A stretch of 35,002 nt of DNA from Thermoplasmata archaeon (GTDB lineage: Archaea > Thermoplasmatota > Thermoplasmata > Lutacidiplasmatales > UBA184), in the NCBI GenBank assembly GCA_022749995.1, contig JAKIWO010000010.1, positions 1 through 35,002 of the forward strand. Reading direction: 5' to 3'. The position numbers and the translations under genes were made by a program. The notes under the pieces are model-generated. The model did no database searches and was not told where the DNA came from. It was given only the letters and a program-made list of their open reading frames with translations. Every line of letters begins with the position of its first letter. Position 1 is the stretch's first letter. Of the stretch, positions 23,124-30,369 are shown in pieces.

Positions 23124-23374
23124 GGGTGGCCAACTCTCACGGGCCGCAGCTTCCGTCGGGCCACTCCCTTCCGGGCCCCAAAGGCTGAGTCGTTGCGTTC
23201 TTGCCGGAGTCGGCTAGGCCGCAAGAGCCTCGAGGGACGCACGCGGGACGGTTGGGCTGCGCTGACTGCCATCCGATACGTCTCGCCTTCCTCCAACTTC
23301 CGGCTCGTGTGGACGCCGGGGAAGGCGTCTAGGGCAGTGTAGACCGGCCCGGCGGCCCCTCGAGATCTCGCCCT
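23124..23374. other. Intergenic gap with no recognisable feature
   Basis: These 251 nt separate the convergent SnoaL-like and DinB-like genes. Short frames on both strands look like chance GC-rich frames, with Arg/Pro/Ser-rich products and no motif. I see no tRNA, no long inverted repeat and no T-run terminator. Confidence 0.4.
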
Positions 23375-23896
23375 TCAGCCCCCGGAGGGGGGCCGCTGGA
23401 TGTACTTCCAATCGATCCAATCCAGGACCGGCGGTTCCACGTCCAGTTGCCAGAGGAGAGCGTTCAGCTCGCCCCGGTGCTGGATCTCCTCCTCGAGCAG
23501 GTGAAGGAGGGTGTCCCGCACCGTGATCTCGATCTCCTGGGAGTAGCCGGCGGGCCTCGGAGCGGGGTACTTCCGGTCCAGTTCCTCCTCCGAGAGGTGA
23601 CGGAAGAACTCCCGCACCGCGGCGTCGACCTCACGCTCGAACCGCCGAATCTCCTCCAGGCTCGGAGGATCGCCAAGATCGGTGGGCTCGGCGGGGCCGG
23701 GCGGTAGGGAGGCATTCTTCAACCACCACCACTGGGCCCCCAGAATGTGAGACTGGATCTGGAGCAAGGTCGGATACGATGCCCCACGATCCCGGGCGAG
23801 TTCCTCCTTGGAGAGCTTCTCGAACACTGCGAGATAACCCTCCCGCGCTCGGATGTTGTACTCCGCCCATTCCCGAAATGCGGCGAGTTCGGACAT
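23375..23896 (-). CDS. DinB-like (YfiT/DinB four-helix bundle) protein
   Basis: The 173-residue product starts MSELAAFREWAEYNIRAREG at the ATG at 23896, which has a TATA box at leaderless distance; a GTG at 23911 is a weaker choice. The four-helix pattern and the metal ligands of the DinB family are visible: the first His in LLQIQSHILGAQWWWLKN and a later pair in TLLHLLEEEIQHRGELNALL (H-x3-E-region and QHRGEL). DinB proteins bind a divalent metal, and several are thiol transferases using bacillithiol or mycothiol. The C-terminal PVLDWIDWKYIQRPPSGG resembles the end of many DUF664/DinB proteins (LD..DY/W). The role here is unknown. It is divergent from the succinate dehydrogenase operon. Confidence 0.83.
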   Translation of the reverse strand: MSELAAFREWAEYNIRAREGYLAVFEKLSKEELARDRGASYPTLLQIQSHILGAQWWWLKNASLPPGPAEPTDLGDPPSLEEIRRFEREVDAAVREFFRHLSEEELDRKYPAPRPAGYSQEIEITVRDTLLHLLEEEIQHRGELNALLWQLDVEPPVLDWIDWKYIQRPPSGG

Positions 23897-23916
23897 GCCC
23901 GGCTCACACACTCATA

Positions 23917-23926
23917 GGGAATATCG
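23917..23926 (-). promoter_or_regulatory. TATA-like box of the DinB-like gene
   Basis: The reverse strand reads CGATATTCCC, 20-30 nt upstream of the ATG at 23896, which is leaderless spacing. Confidence 0.55.
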
Positions 23927-23982
23927 GTTGGGCTGGAATCCTGCTACGGTCGGCCCTCGCTCAAGCCGCCGCGTCGGGGAGC

Positions 23983-23989
23983 GTTTAAG
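23983..23989 (+). promoter_or_regulatory. TATA-like box of the sdhABE operon
   Basis: GTTTAAG ends 32 nt before the sdhA ATG at 24022. A leader of only about 7-10 nt is expected. Confidence 0.6.
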
Positions 23990-24021
23990 TCCCGGCCTGG
24001 CTCGGGAGGTCGATTTTTCCG

Positions 24022-25695
24022 ATGCGGCGGCACGATGTCTTGGTCGTCGGCGCCGGGCTGGCGGGGCAGCGCGCCGCGCTCGCCGCGGCCCAGGCCGGTC
24101 GGGACGTCGCGCTGCTCACCAAGCTCCACCCGTTGCGCTCGCACTCCGGTGCCGCGCAGGGCGGGATCAACGCCGCCGTCGGGGCGGAGGATTCGGTCGA
24201 CACCCACATCTACGACACGGTCAAGGGCTCGGACTACCTCGGAGACCAGGACGCGATCGAGTTCTTCTGCTCCGAGGCCGGGAAGACCGTCGTCGAGATG
24301 GAACACTTCGGGACCATCTTCTCCCGAGCGCCGGACGGCTCGCTCGCTCGTCGTCCGTTCGGTGGCGCCGGCTTCCCCCGAACCATCTACGCCGCCGACC
24401 GGACCGGTCTCGCTCTCCTGCAGGCGATCTACGAACACCTTGGCACCGAGAAGATCACCACGTACGAGGAGTGGGACCTGGTCGACCTCGTGCTCGTCGA
24501 CGGGCGGGTCCAGGGGATCGTTGCCCACGACCGGCGCACGGGTGAGTTCGAAGGGATCGCTGCCAAATCGGTGGTCCTCGCCACGGGCCCGGCCGGGCGT
24601 GTGTACTCTCGCACCACCAACTCGCACAGCTCCACCGGCGACGGCTTGGCCATCGCCTACCGGGCCGGGGCTTGGCTCAAGGACATGGAGTTCGTCCAGT
24701 TCCACCCGACGGCGCTCCTCGAGACCGGCATCCTGATCACGGAGGGGGCGCGCGGCGAGGGAGGGATCCTCAAGAACGGGACCGGCGAGCGGTTCATGAG
24801 CCGGTACGCCCCGCACGTGCAGGATCTCGCTTCGCGGGATGTCGTGAGCCGGGCGATCGTGACGGAGATCCTCGAGGGCCGGGGTTTCCCCGGTGGGTTC
24901 GTGCACCTCGAGCTGATGCACCTCGGCAAGGAGAAGATCGAATCCCGGCTGCAGGAGATCTGCGACTTCTCCCGCAACTTCGCGGGCATCGACCCCGTCA
25001 CCGAGCCGATCCCGGTGAGTCCCGCCCAACACTACATGATGGGCGGCATCGGCACCTCCATCCACGGCGAGACGAACCTTGCCGGACTGTTCGCCGCCGG
25101 GGAGGCAGCGTGCGTGTCGATCCACGGCGCCAACCGGCTGGGGGGAAACTCGCTGCTCGAGACGCTCGTCTTCGGGAAGGAAGCCGGGATCGCCGCAGCC
25201 CAGTTCGCGGCCGACTCGCCCTCTACCCGTGTCTCCGACATCGAGGTGCAACGGACGCTCGGAACGGTCCGCACGATGATGGCCCGCACGGACGGGGTCG
25301 AGCCGCTAGCGTTCCGCGCAGAGATCCAGGCGGTGATGGAGCGCCGCGCGGGGATCTACCGGAACGACGCCGACCTGCGCGCCGGCTGCGAGGAGATCTC
25401 GACGTTGCGCGAACGCGCCGCCACGATGCGGATCACCGACAGCTCGCGCGTCTTCAACCTCAATCTCACCGACGCCCTCGAGACGCTCCACATCCTGGAC
25501 CTGGCCGAGGTGATCCTCGTAGGGGCGCTCGCCCGCACCGAGAGCCGCGGCGCCCACTCCCGCACCGACTTTCCGAAGCGAGACGATGCGAACTGGATGC
25601 GCCACACCATCGCGAGCTACCGCCCCGAGGGGCCGCAGCTCTCCTATGCGCCCGTGGCCTACACGCGCTGGGAGCCCAAGGAGCGCGTGTACTGA
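24022..25695 (+). CDS. sdhA: Succinate dehydrogenase/fumarate reductase flavoprotein subunit
   Basis: The catalytic FAD subunit (557 residues) interconverts succinate and fumarate. It opens with the dinucleotide fold [20 protein letters not shown]. The histidine that carries FAD covalently is H41 in [12 protein letters not shown]. Active-site stretches are [49 protein letters not shown] and the conserved [17 protein letters not shown], followed by [20 protein letters not shown]. The C-terminal helical domain has [20 protein letters not shown] and ends with the [11 protein letters not shown] tail common in SdhA. The segment before AADRTG, normally rich in Gly and Lys, is shortened ([16 protein letters not shown]), as in many archaeal and TfrA-like proteins. 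The stop overlaps the sdhB start (ATGA). Confidence 0.96.
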   Translation: MRRHDVLVVGAGLAGQRAALAAAQAGRDVALLTKLHPLRSHSGAAQGGINAAVGAEDSVDTHIYDTVKGSDYLGDQDAIEFFCSEAGKTVVEMEHFGTIFSRAPDGSLARRPFGGAGFPRTIYAADRTGLALLQAIYEHLGTEKITTYEEWDLVDLVLVDGRVQGIVAHDRRTGEFEGIAAKSVVLATGPAGRVYSRTTNSHSSTGDGLAIAYRAGAWLKDMEFVQFHPTALLETGILITEGARGEGGILKNGTGERFMSRYAPHVQDLASRDVVSRAIVTEILEGRGFPGGFVHLELMHLGKEKIESRLQEICDFSRNFAGIDPVTEPIPVSPAQHYMMGGIGTSIHGETNLAGLFAAGEAACVSIHGANRLGGNSLLETLVFGKEAGIAAAQFAADSPSTRVSDIEVQRTLGTVRTMMARTDGVEPLAFRAEIQAVMERRAGIYRNDADLRAGCEEISTLRERAATMRITDSSRVFNLNLTDALETLHILDLAEVILVGALARTESRGAHSRTDFPKRDDANWMRHTIASYRPEGPQLSYAPVAYTRWEPKERVY

Positions 25696-26663
25696 TGGTC
25701 GAGAGCGTCAGCGTCCCCCTGTCGGTCTACCGGTTCGACCCGGGCCGCGACGCCTCGCCCCGGTACGTCGACTATCGGCTCGACCTGCCCCGCCACACCC
25801 CCGTGCTCACGGCGCTCCTCAAGATCCGCAGCGAGATCGACTCGAGCCTGTCGCTCCGCTACTCCTGCCGCAGCGCCATCTGCGGCTCCTGCGCGATGCT
25901 GATCAACTCGAAGAGCCGGCTCGCCTGCCAGACCCAGGTCGGACCCGAGCTCGACCTGCACGGCCGCATCGTGATCGACCCGATGCGCAACCAACCGGTG
26001 CTGCGCGACCTCGTCGTGGACCAGCGTCCGTTCTGGCAGGACTACGAGCGGATCCTCCCCCACCTGGTCACCGACCCGCGCCATCCGATGCCCGAGGGCA
26101 AGCCCAACCCGATGACCCCCGAGCAGGTGGAGCGTTTCCACGAGACCCCCCGCTGCATCGCCTGCGGGGCCTGCTACTCGGCCTGCCCGGCGAAGGAGGC
26201 GGACCCGACCTTCCCCGGCCCGATGGCGCTCGCGAAGCTGTACCGATTCGTCGTCGACCCCCGCGACGGGGCGACCCGGGAGCGATTGCTGCGGATCCAG
26301 CCCGGCGGGCTCTGGACCTGCCTGCGCTGCCACCTCTGCACTACCTCCTGCCCGAAGGACGTCCAGCCGTCCGAGCGGATCCGAGACCTCAAGGAGCTCG
26401 CCATCCGGGAGCAGGGCGCGACCGAGGCCGGCTCGCGCCACGCCGTCGGGTTCAAAGAGAACCTCCACGACCGGGGCCTGCTCAACGAGATGCGGCTCGT
26501 CCGTCAGACCGACGGCGTCCTGGGGATGCTGCGCCAGGCGCCGCAGGGGATCCGGATCGCGGCGAAGAAGCCAGAACTCTTGCACAAGCCCCGACGGATC
26601 GAGGGGCAGGAGGAGGTCCGGCGGTTGTACGAGCTGCTCGAGGACGAGGAGGGGGGCGCGTGA
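25695..26663 (+). CDS. sdhB: Succinate dehydrogenase/fumarate reductase iron-sulfur subunit, with 4-Cys third cluster
   Basis: The 322-residue product carries electrons between SdhA and the partner acceptor. The plant-type [2Fe-2S] site is CRSAICGSC...C with C58, C63, C66 and C78. The second site is CIACGACYSACP (C154, C157, C160, C164), a [4Fe-4S] cluster. The third site is CLRCHLCTTSCPKDVQP, with C209, C212, C215 and C219. In ordinary SdhB the second of these cysteines is absent and the cluster is [3Fe-4S]; here four cysteines predict [4Fe-4S], as in Sulfolobus-type (type E) enzymes and methanogen thiol:fumarate reductase TfrB. The C-terminus extends about 100 residues past this site, longer than classic SdhB. 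It overlaps sdhA (ATGA) and the next gene (GTGA). Confidence 0.93.
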   Translation: MVESVSVPLSVYRFDPGRDASPRYVDYRLDLPRHTPVLTALLKIRSEIDSSLSLRYSCRSAICGSCAMLINSKSRLACQTQVGPELDLHGRIVIDPMRNQPVLRDLVVDQRPFWQDYERILPHLVTDPRHPMPEGKPNPMTPEQVERFHETPRCIACGACYSACPAKEADPTFPGPMALAKLYRFVVDPRDGATRERLLRIQPGGLWTCLRCHLCTTSCPKDVQPSERIRDLKELAIREQGATEAGSRHAVGFKENLHDRGLLNEMRLVRQTDGVLGMLRQAPQGIRIAAKKPELLHKPRRIEGQEEVRRLYELLEDEEGGA

Positions 26664-27547
26664 GGCTCGCCTACTATCCCGGCTGCGTGGCCCAGGAGAG
26701 CGGCAAGGAGCTCGACATGGCGACCCGGTGGGTCGCGCGCAAGCTGGGGATCGAGCTGGTCGAGTTCCCGAAGTTCTCCTGCTGCGGCTCGGGGTTCGTG
26801 GACGAGGCGAACATGGTCCTCAACGTGGCGCTCAACGCCCGCAACCTCTCCTTCGCCGAGGCGGCCGGCCTCGACCTGCTCACCATCTGCTCCACCTGCC
26901 AGGGGATGTTGACGCTCGCCAACCGCAAGCTGGAGGAACCGGCGATCCGCACGCGCGTGGACTCGGCGCTCGGCCAACTGGGCCTGCACTACTCGGGCAC
27001 GACGAAGGTCAAGCACCTGCTCCAGGTGCTGACCGAATCCTACCCGCCCGAGAAGCTCCAGCCGCTGGTGGTCCGCCCGCTGCGCGGTCTCAAGGTCGGC
27101 GCCTTCTACGGCTGCCACCTGCTGCGACCGCAGGGCGAGCTACCGGGGGAGGACGGCGAGGACCCGCACAGCTTCGAGGACCTCCTCCGTGCCTTGGGTG
27201 CCGAGCCGGTGATGTATCGGGGCCGCGTGATGTGCTGCGGATTCCCGATCCTGTTCGTGAAGGAGGGCACGGCCAACCGGATCGCCGGTCGTCAGATCGA
27301 GGATGCGGCCGCGCACGGGGCGCACGCGATGGCCACGCCCTGTCCGCTCTGCCACATCTCCCTCGACTCCTTCCAAAACCACGCGGCCCGCGAGGTGGGC
27401 CACCCGCTCGACATGCCCATCTTCCACCTGCCCCAGCTCGTCGGCCTGGCGCTCGGTGCGACGCCGGAGGAGCTCGGACTAGCCCGGCACCTCGTGGACA
27501 CCGAGGCGGCGCTGCGACGGATTGGGACCGTCGCGACCCCGGCCTAG
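26660..27547 (+). CDS. CCG-domain protein, SdhE/HdrB/TfrB-C-like subunit
   Basis: The 295-residue product starts with GTG at 26660, overlapping the sdhB stop. It has two complete CCG (cysteine-rich) domains. The first has C9 (YYPGCVAQ), C41-C42 (KFSCCGSGF) and C77/C80 (ICSTCQGML). The second has C152 (GCHLLRP), C192-C193 (MCCGFP) and C228/C231 (CPLCH). This is the architecture of SdhE in Sulfolobales-type SDH, of HdrB in heterodisulfide reductase and of the C-terminal half of TfrB. These domains bind an unusual [4Fe-4S] cluster and either reduce disulfides or quinones. No transmembrane segment is visible. The gene ends the operon and overlaps a convergent gene by 4 bp (CTAG serves both stops). 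Whether the acceptor is a quinone or a thiol disulfide cannot be decided here. Confidence 0.9.
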   Translation: MRLAYYPGCVAQESGKELDMATRWVARKLGIELVEFPKFSCCGSGFVDEANMVLNVALNARNLSFAEAAGLDLLTICSTCQGMLTLANRKLEEPAIRTRVDSALGQLGLHYSGTTKVKHLLQVLTESYPPEKLQPLVVRPLRGLKVGAFYGCHLLRPQGELPGEDGEDPHSFEDLLRALGAEPVMYRGRVMCCGFPILFVKEGTANRIAGRQIEDAAAHGAHAMATPCPLCHISLDSFQNHAAREVGHPLDMPIFHLPQLVGLALGATPEELGLARHLVDTEAALRRIGTVATPA

Positions 27548-27831
27548 GGCGCGGGAGAGCGGTCGGAGCTGCGGGCAAACCCCCCGCTCCGAGACAGCAG
27601 GGTGCGGGCGCCCGAGCCCTGGGTCACGAACAGGTGCATCCGGTCGCACATCGACCGGAAGTAGCTCTCGCTCGAGCCTTCGTAGGTCTGGCGGAGGTGC
27701 GCCTCGAGGCGGTCGTCCGGGATGGTCGGGTCCACCTGGGGAGTGAACATGCATTCGAACACGAGGAACCGGTCGCCGTCCAGGTTGATGCGGTCGGATT
27801 CCTGCGCTCCGCAGAAGGGGCAGTGCAGCAC
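27544..27831 (-). CDS. Small Cys-containing (zinc-ribbon-like) protein, unknown function
   Basis: The 95-residue product starts with GTG at 27831. It begins LHCPFCGAQESDRINLDGDR with a CPxCG knuckle at C4/C7, and further cysteines at FECMF and MCDRMH could complete a metal site, though the spacing is unlike standard zinc ribbons. The middle EAHLRQTYEGSSESYFRSMC is helical. I do not recognise the family; similar short proteins are common in Thermoplasmata-like genomes. A TACTAAGAG-like AT-rich site lies about 25-35 nt upstream of the GTG and fits a leaderless promoter. The stop is shared base for base with the convergent CCG-domain gene (CTAG). No function is proposed. Confidence 0.65.
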   Translation of the reverse strand: MLHCPFCGAQESDRINLDGDRFLVFECMFTPQVDPTIPDDRLEAHLRQTYEGSSESYFRSMCDRMHLFVTQGSGARTLLSRSGGFARSSDRSPAP

Positions 27832-27896
27832 GATCGGGAGGACTCGTGGCAGGCTCTTAGTAGTGTGGTTCGACGCGGCGGGGTGGCTCAGCTCTG

Positions 27897-28115
27897 CTAA
27901 TCGATGTAGCCGAGGCTGCGCAACCGCTCCTTGAGCCGTGCCTCTTCCTCGGCGGAGAACGGCTCCTCCGCGGGGGACTCGGCGAGCCGTGACAGGACGA
28001 ACACCACGAACTCCTCGAGGCTGGAAAAGCCGCTACGGTGGAGCCGGCTCTCGAGCGCCGCGGCCACCTCTTCCGGCACGCGCAGCAGGCGACCCGGACC
28101 GGGTTCGGTCCCCAT
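27897..28115 (-). CDS. Ribbon-helix-helix-like (CopG/Arc fold) small protein
   Basis: The product has 72 residues from the ATG at 28115, which lies 24 nt after a TATA-like box; a TTG at 28127 is possible but less likely. The pattern PGRLLRVPEEVAAALESRLH fits the strand plus first helix of RHH proteins, and RSGFSSLEEFVVFVLSRLAE fits the turn (GFSSLEEFV) and second helix, as in CopG-type DNA binders or antitoxins. The C-terminus EARLKERLRSLGYID is a motif seen at the end of many unrelated archaeal and bacterial proteins and may be a degron or docking tail. No toxin gene is adjacent, so a stand-alone regulator is more likely than an antitoxin. The gene is downstream of guaAB with its own promoter. 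Confidence 0.72.
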   Translation of the reverse strand: MGTEPGPGRLLRVPEEVAAALESRLHRSGFSSLEEFVVFVLSRLAESPAEEPFSAEEEARLKERLRSLGYID

Positions 28116-28138
28116 CGGGCGGGCCAAAGTCGGTACCC

Positions 28139-28148
28139 GTTAAAACAC
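28139..28148 (-). promoter_or_regulatory. TATA-like box of the RHH-like gene
   Basis: The reverse strand reads GTGTTTTAAC between the guaAB stop and the ATG at 28115, 24 nt before the latter. It supports the ATG start and a leaderless transcript. Confidence 0.6.
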
Positions 28149-28156
28149 CCGGCCCC

Positions 28157-29104
28157 TCACTCCCATTCGATCGTCGCCGGCGGCTTGTCCGTGATGTCGT
28201 ATAGCACTCGGGTGACCCGACCGGAGAGCTCCCGCGTGATCCGCTCGGCGATGCGGCGTAGCAGTTCCGGAGGGACCACCTGGGCGGTGGCGGACATCGC
28301 GTCGATCGATTCGACGATCCGCACGCTCACCGCCTGCCCGTGCACGCGGTTGTCCCCGAGGACTCCGACGGTGGGGGTCGACAGGAGGACCGCGAAGTAC
28401 TGCCACGGGCGGGCGAGCGTTCCCTGGCGCACCGCCTCCTCCACCTCGGATTCGACCACCGCGTTGGCCTGCCGGCAGATCTCGATGCGTTCGGGGGTGA
28501 GCGCCCCGGTCACCCGCACAGCCAAACCGGGGCCGGGGAACGGCTGACGGTCCGCTTCGGGAACGTGGAGCTCGCGGGCGAGGACCCGGACCTCGTCCTT
28601 GTACAGATCTCGGAGCGGTTCCACGATGCGCAGCTTCGCGTCCGCGGGGATGCCCCCGACGTTGTGGTGCGTCTTGATCGTGTCCCGCAGCGCCCCTCCG
28701 CTCTCGATCCAGTCCGGCGCAATGGTGCCCTGGATGAGCACGCTCGCCCCGCGCTGGCTCGCCTGCTCTTCGAACAGTCGGACGAACGTGTGGCCGATCC
28801 GCCGGCGTTTCTCCTCGGGGTCGCTCACCTCGGCGAGCGCCGAGAGGAACCGGGGCCCGGCGGAGGCGAGTTCCCACCGCAGCGAGCTCGCCTGGAAGTG
28901 GCTCCTTACGCGCTCGACCTCGCCGGCCCGCAACAGCCCCGTGTCCACGAACACCGCATGGGAGCGATCGCCGAGCGCCTCTTGGGCGAGTAGCGCCGCG
29001 ACCGTCGAGTCGATGCCGCCGCTCGCCGCTACGATCGCCGGGCCGGTCACCTCCGCCCGCAGCCGCGCGACCGCCTCCCGGTGGAAGCGGGCCGGGTCGT
29101 TCAT
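28157..29104 (-). CDS. guaAB: GMP synthase subunit B (ATP pyrophosphatase)
   Basis: The 315-residue product amidates XMP to GMP with ATP, using ammonia from a separate glutaminase subunit, as is usual in archaea. It starts at the ATG at 29104 (MNDPARFHREAVARLRAEVT). The PP-loop is GPAIVAASGGIDSTVAALLA; further conserved parts are HAVFVDTGLLRAGE, LIQGTIAPDWIESGG, IKTHHNVGG, the FPGPGLAVRVTG substrate region and the C-terminal dimerisation end RVLYDITDKPPATIEWE, the exact terminus expected for GuaA. There is no glutaminase domain in frame, and the glutaminase subunit gene is not in the window. The start overlaps the purE stop (ATGA), coupling two purine genes. Confidence 0.96.
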   Translation of the reverse strand: MNDPARFHREAVARLRAEVTGPAIVAASGGIDSTVAALLAQEALGDRSHAVFVDTGLLRAGEVERVRSHFQASSLRWELASAGPRFLSALAEVSDPEEKRRRIGHTFVRLFEEQASQRGASVLIQGTIAPDWIESGGALRDTIKTHHNVGGIPADAKLRIVEPLRDLYKDEVRVLARELHVPEADRQPFPGPGLAVRVTGALTPERIEICRQANAVVESEVEEAVRQGTLARPWQYFAVLLSTPTVGVLGDNRVHGQAVSVRIVESIDAMSATAQVVPPELLRRIAERITRELSGRVTRVLYDITDKPPATIEWE

Positions 29105-29565
29105 CCGGAGCCCGAGGGCGTCGCGGCCGAGGGCTCCTCCCGCCACTGGGCGCGGTAGCGCTTGAGACGCTCCTCGAGCGCCGGGTTGGACAGGGCAAGG
29201 ATGTGGACCGCGAGGAGCGCCGCGTTCTCGGCGTTGTCGAGGCCCACGGTCGCCACCGGCACACCGGGAGGCATCTGGGCGATCGACAGCAGGCTGTCGA
29301 GGCCGAGACCGCGGTTGAGCGGCAGACCGATCACCGGCTTGAGCGTGCGGGCCGCGACGGTCCCCGGCAAGGCGGCCGAAAGTCCGGCGATGGCGATGAA
29401 CACGTCCACCTCCGGGTCCCGCACGAGCGCGTCGACACGCTCGGGGGTGCGGTGGGCGCTCGCCACATGGACCTCCACCGGGACCTCGAAGCTGGCGAGC
29501 CTGGCCCTCGCCTTCTCGGCGAACTCGAGGTCGGACTTGCTCCCTACCAGAATCGAGACCTTCAC
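29101..29565 (-). CDS. purE: 5-(carboxyamino)imidazole ribonucleotide mutase / AIR carboxylase
   Basis: PurE forms CAIR in purine synthesis. The start is GTG at 29565, giving 154 residues that begin VKVSILVGSKSDLEFAEKAR; the longer frame to 29823 reads back into the divergent gene. Substrate-binding stretches are GSKSD near the N-terminus, VASAHRTPERVDAL, FIAIAGLSAALPGTVAARTL and the GLDSLLSIAQMPPGVPVATV segment. Whether it is a class I mutase (working with PurK) or a class II carboxylase cannot be fixed without a wider alignment; purK is not in the window. It directly precedes and overlaps guaAB. Confidence 0.93.
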   Translation of the reverse strand: MKVSILVGSKSDLEFAEKARARLASFEVPVEVHVASAHRTPERVDALVRDPEVDVFIAIAGLSAALPGTVAARTLKPVIGLPLNRGLGLDSLLSIAQMPPGVPVATVGLDNAENAALLAVHILALSNPALEERLKRYRAQWREEPSAATPSGSG

Positions 29566-29760
29566 GCACCGCGCGACCGAGGAGGATTCCAAAAGGATTG
29601 CGCGGCCGGGGCCGCCCTGGGTACCCCTCGGGGCGGGTCGGCCCCCCGGGGAGATTGGGGGTCGGCGGAGCTGGCCAGCCGGGGGTAACGCCCATACGCC
29701 GGCGGCACCGTCGGGGCCATTCCCCCGCTGCAGATCGGCCACGGACGCATCCGCCGCCGG
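29566..29760. other. Divergent GC-rich gap, weak promoter signals
   Basis: The gap separates purE (-) from the membrane protein gene (+). On the purE side, CCTTTTGGAATCC about 20-33 nt before the GTG at 29565 is the only AT-richer block. On the other side no clear TATA box is present. A short palindrome GCTGGCCAGC lies near 29670-29679. Nothing else is recognised. Confidence 0.35.
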
Positions 29761-30369
29761 TTGGGCGCGTGGTTCGCGGGGGACCCCACCGAGGGCGACC
29801 GGGTCTATCGACGACTCCTCCACGTGGCGGCCGGGATCTCGATCATCTACTACCTGGTCCCCGTGCAGATCCTACCCGGGCTCTCCCGGGCCGCGCTGCT
29901 GCTGATCGCCCTGCTTCTGGTGCTCTCGCTGGAAGCGTGCCGACTGGCGGGATGGCTGGTGCTGCCCGCGCTGCGCTTGCACGAGGAGCGGCGCCCGGCC
30001 AGCTTCGTGTACTTCGGGTCCGCCGTCGTGGTGGCGCTGCTCGTGGTCCCCGAGGCCTACGCCATCGTGGCGATCGTGGGGACGGCGCTCGTCGACCCGC
30101 TCATCGGGGAGCTGCGGGCCTCGCCCCGCGGCGCTCGGGCCTATCCCGCCGTGCCGCTCGTGGTGTATGCCGCCATCGCGCTACCGATCCTCTCCTGCCT
30201 GGGAGGCTTTCCTTGGGCCAGTGCGGCGGCGCTCGCGGCCGCGGGCGCCCTGCTCGCGGTGGCCGTGGAGTCGCCCCAGAGCCGGCACCTGGACGACGAC
30301 CTCTTGATGACGCTCGTGCCGGCCCTCGGCCTATGGGCGCTCGGCAGCGCCGTGCTCCGGTTTACATGA
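29761..30369 (+). CDS. Polytopic membrane protein, dolichol/phytol kinase or CDP-alcohol cytidylyltransferase-like
   Basis: The 202-residue product is strongly hydrophobic with about six predicted membrane segments, among them AALLLIALLLVLSLEACRLA, FVYFGSAVVVALLVVPEAYA and AAALAAAGALLAVAVES. The opening DRVYRRLLHVAAGISIIYYL resembles the RK-x-x-H of the dolichol/phytol kinase and CdsA-like families. Typical family parts later on are the segment ending VGTALVDPLIGE (compare GDxxAxxxG-type sites) and SRHLDDDLLMTLVPAL with an acidic DDD. These enzymes phosphorylate polyprenols or isoprenoid alcohols, which would fit archaeal lipid or glycan-carrier metabolism, but assignment is tentative. The start is uncertain: TTG at 29761 is used; the frame stays open to 29689, where ATT or CTG codons could also serve. 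It overlaps the convergent ATPase gene by 8 bp. Confidence 0.65.
   Translation: MGAWFAGDPTEGDRVYRRLLHVAAGISIIYYLVPVQILPGLSRAALLLIALLLVLSLEACRLAGWLVLPALRLHEERRPASFVYFGSAVVVALLVVPEAYAIVAIVGTALVDPLIGELRASPRGARAYPAVPLVVYAAIALPILSCLGGFPWASAAALAAAGALLAVAVESPQSRHLDDDLLMTLVPALGLWALGSAVLRFT

Noticed and set aside
23124-23374. Possible small or degraded gene between SnoaL-like and DinB-like genes
   Set aside because: Frames on both strands are short, Arg/Ser/Pro-rich and without start signals or motifs.
27897-28115. Toxin-antitoxin module with the RHH-like protein as antitoxin
   Set aside because: The adjacent 95-aa Cys-containing protein does not resemble a known toxin, the genes are 65 nt apart and each has its own promoter-like box.
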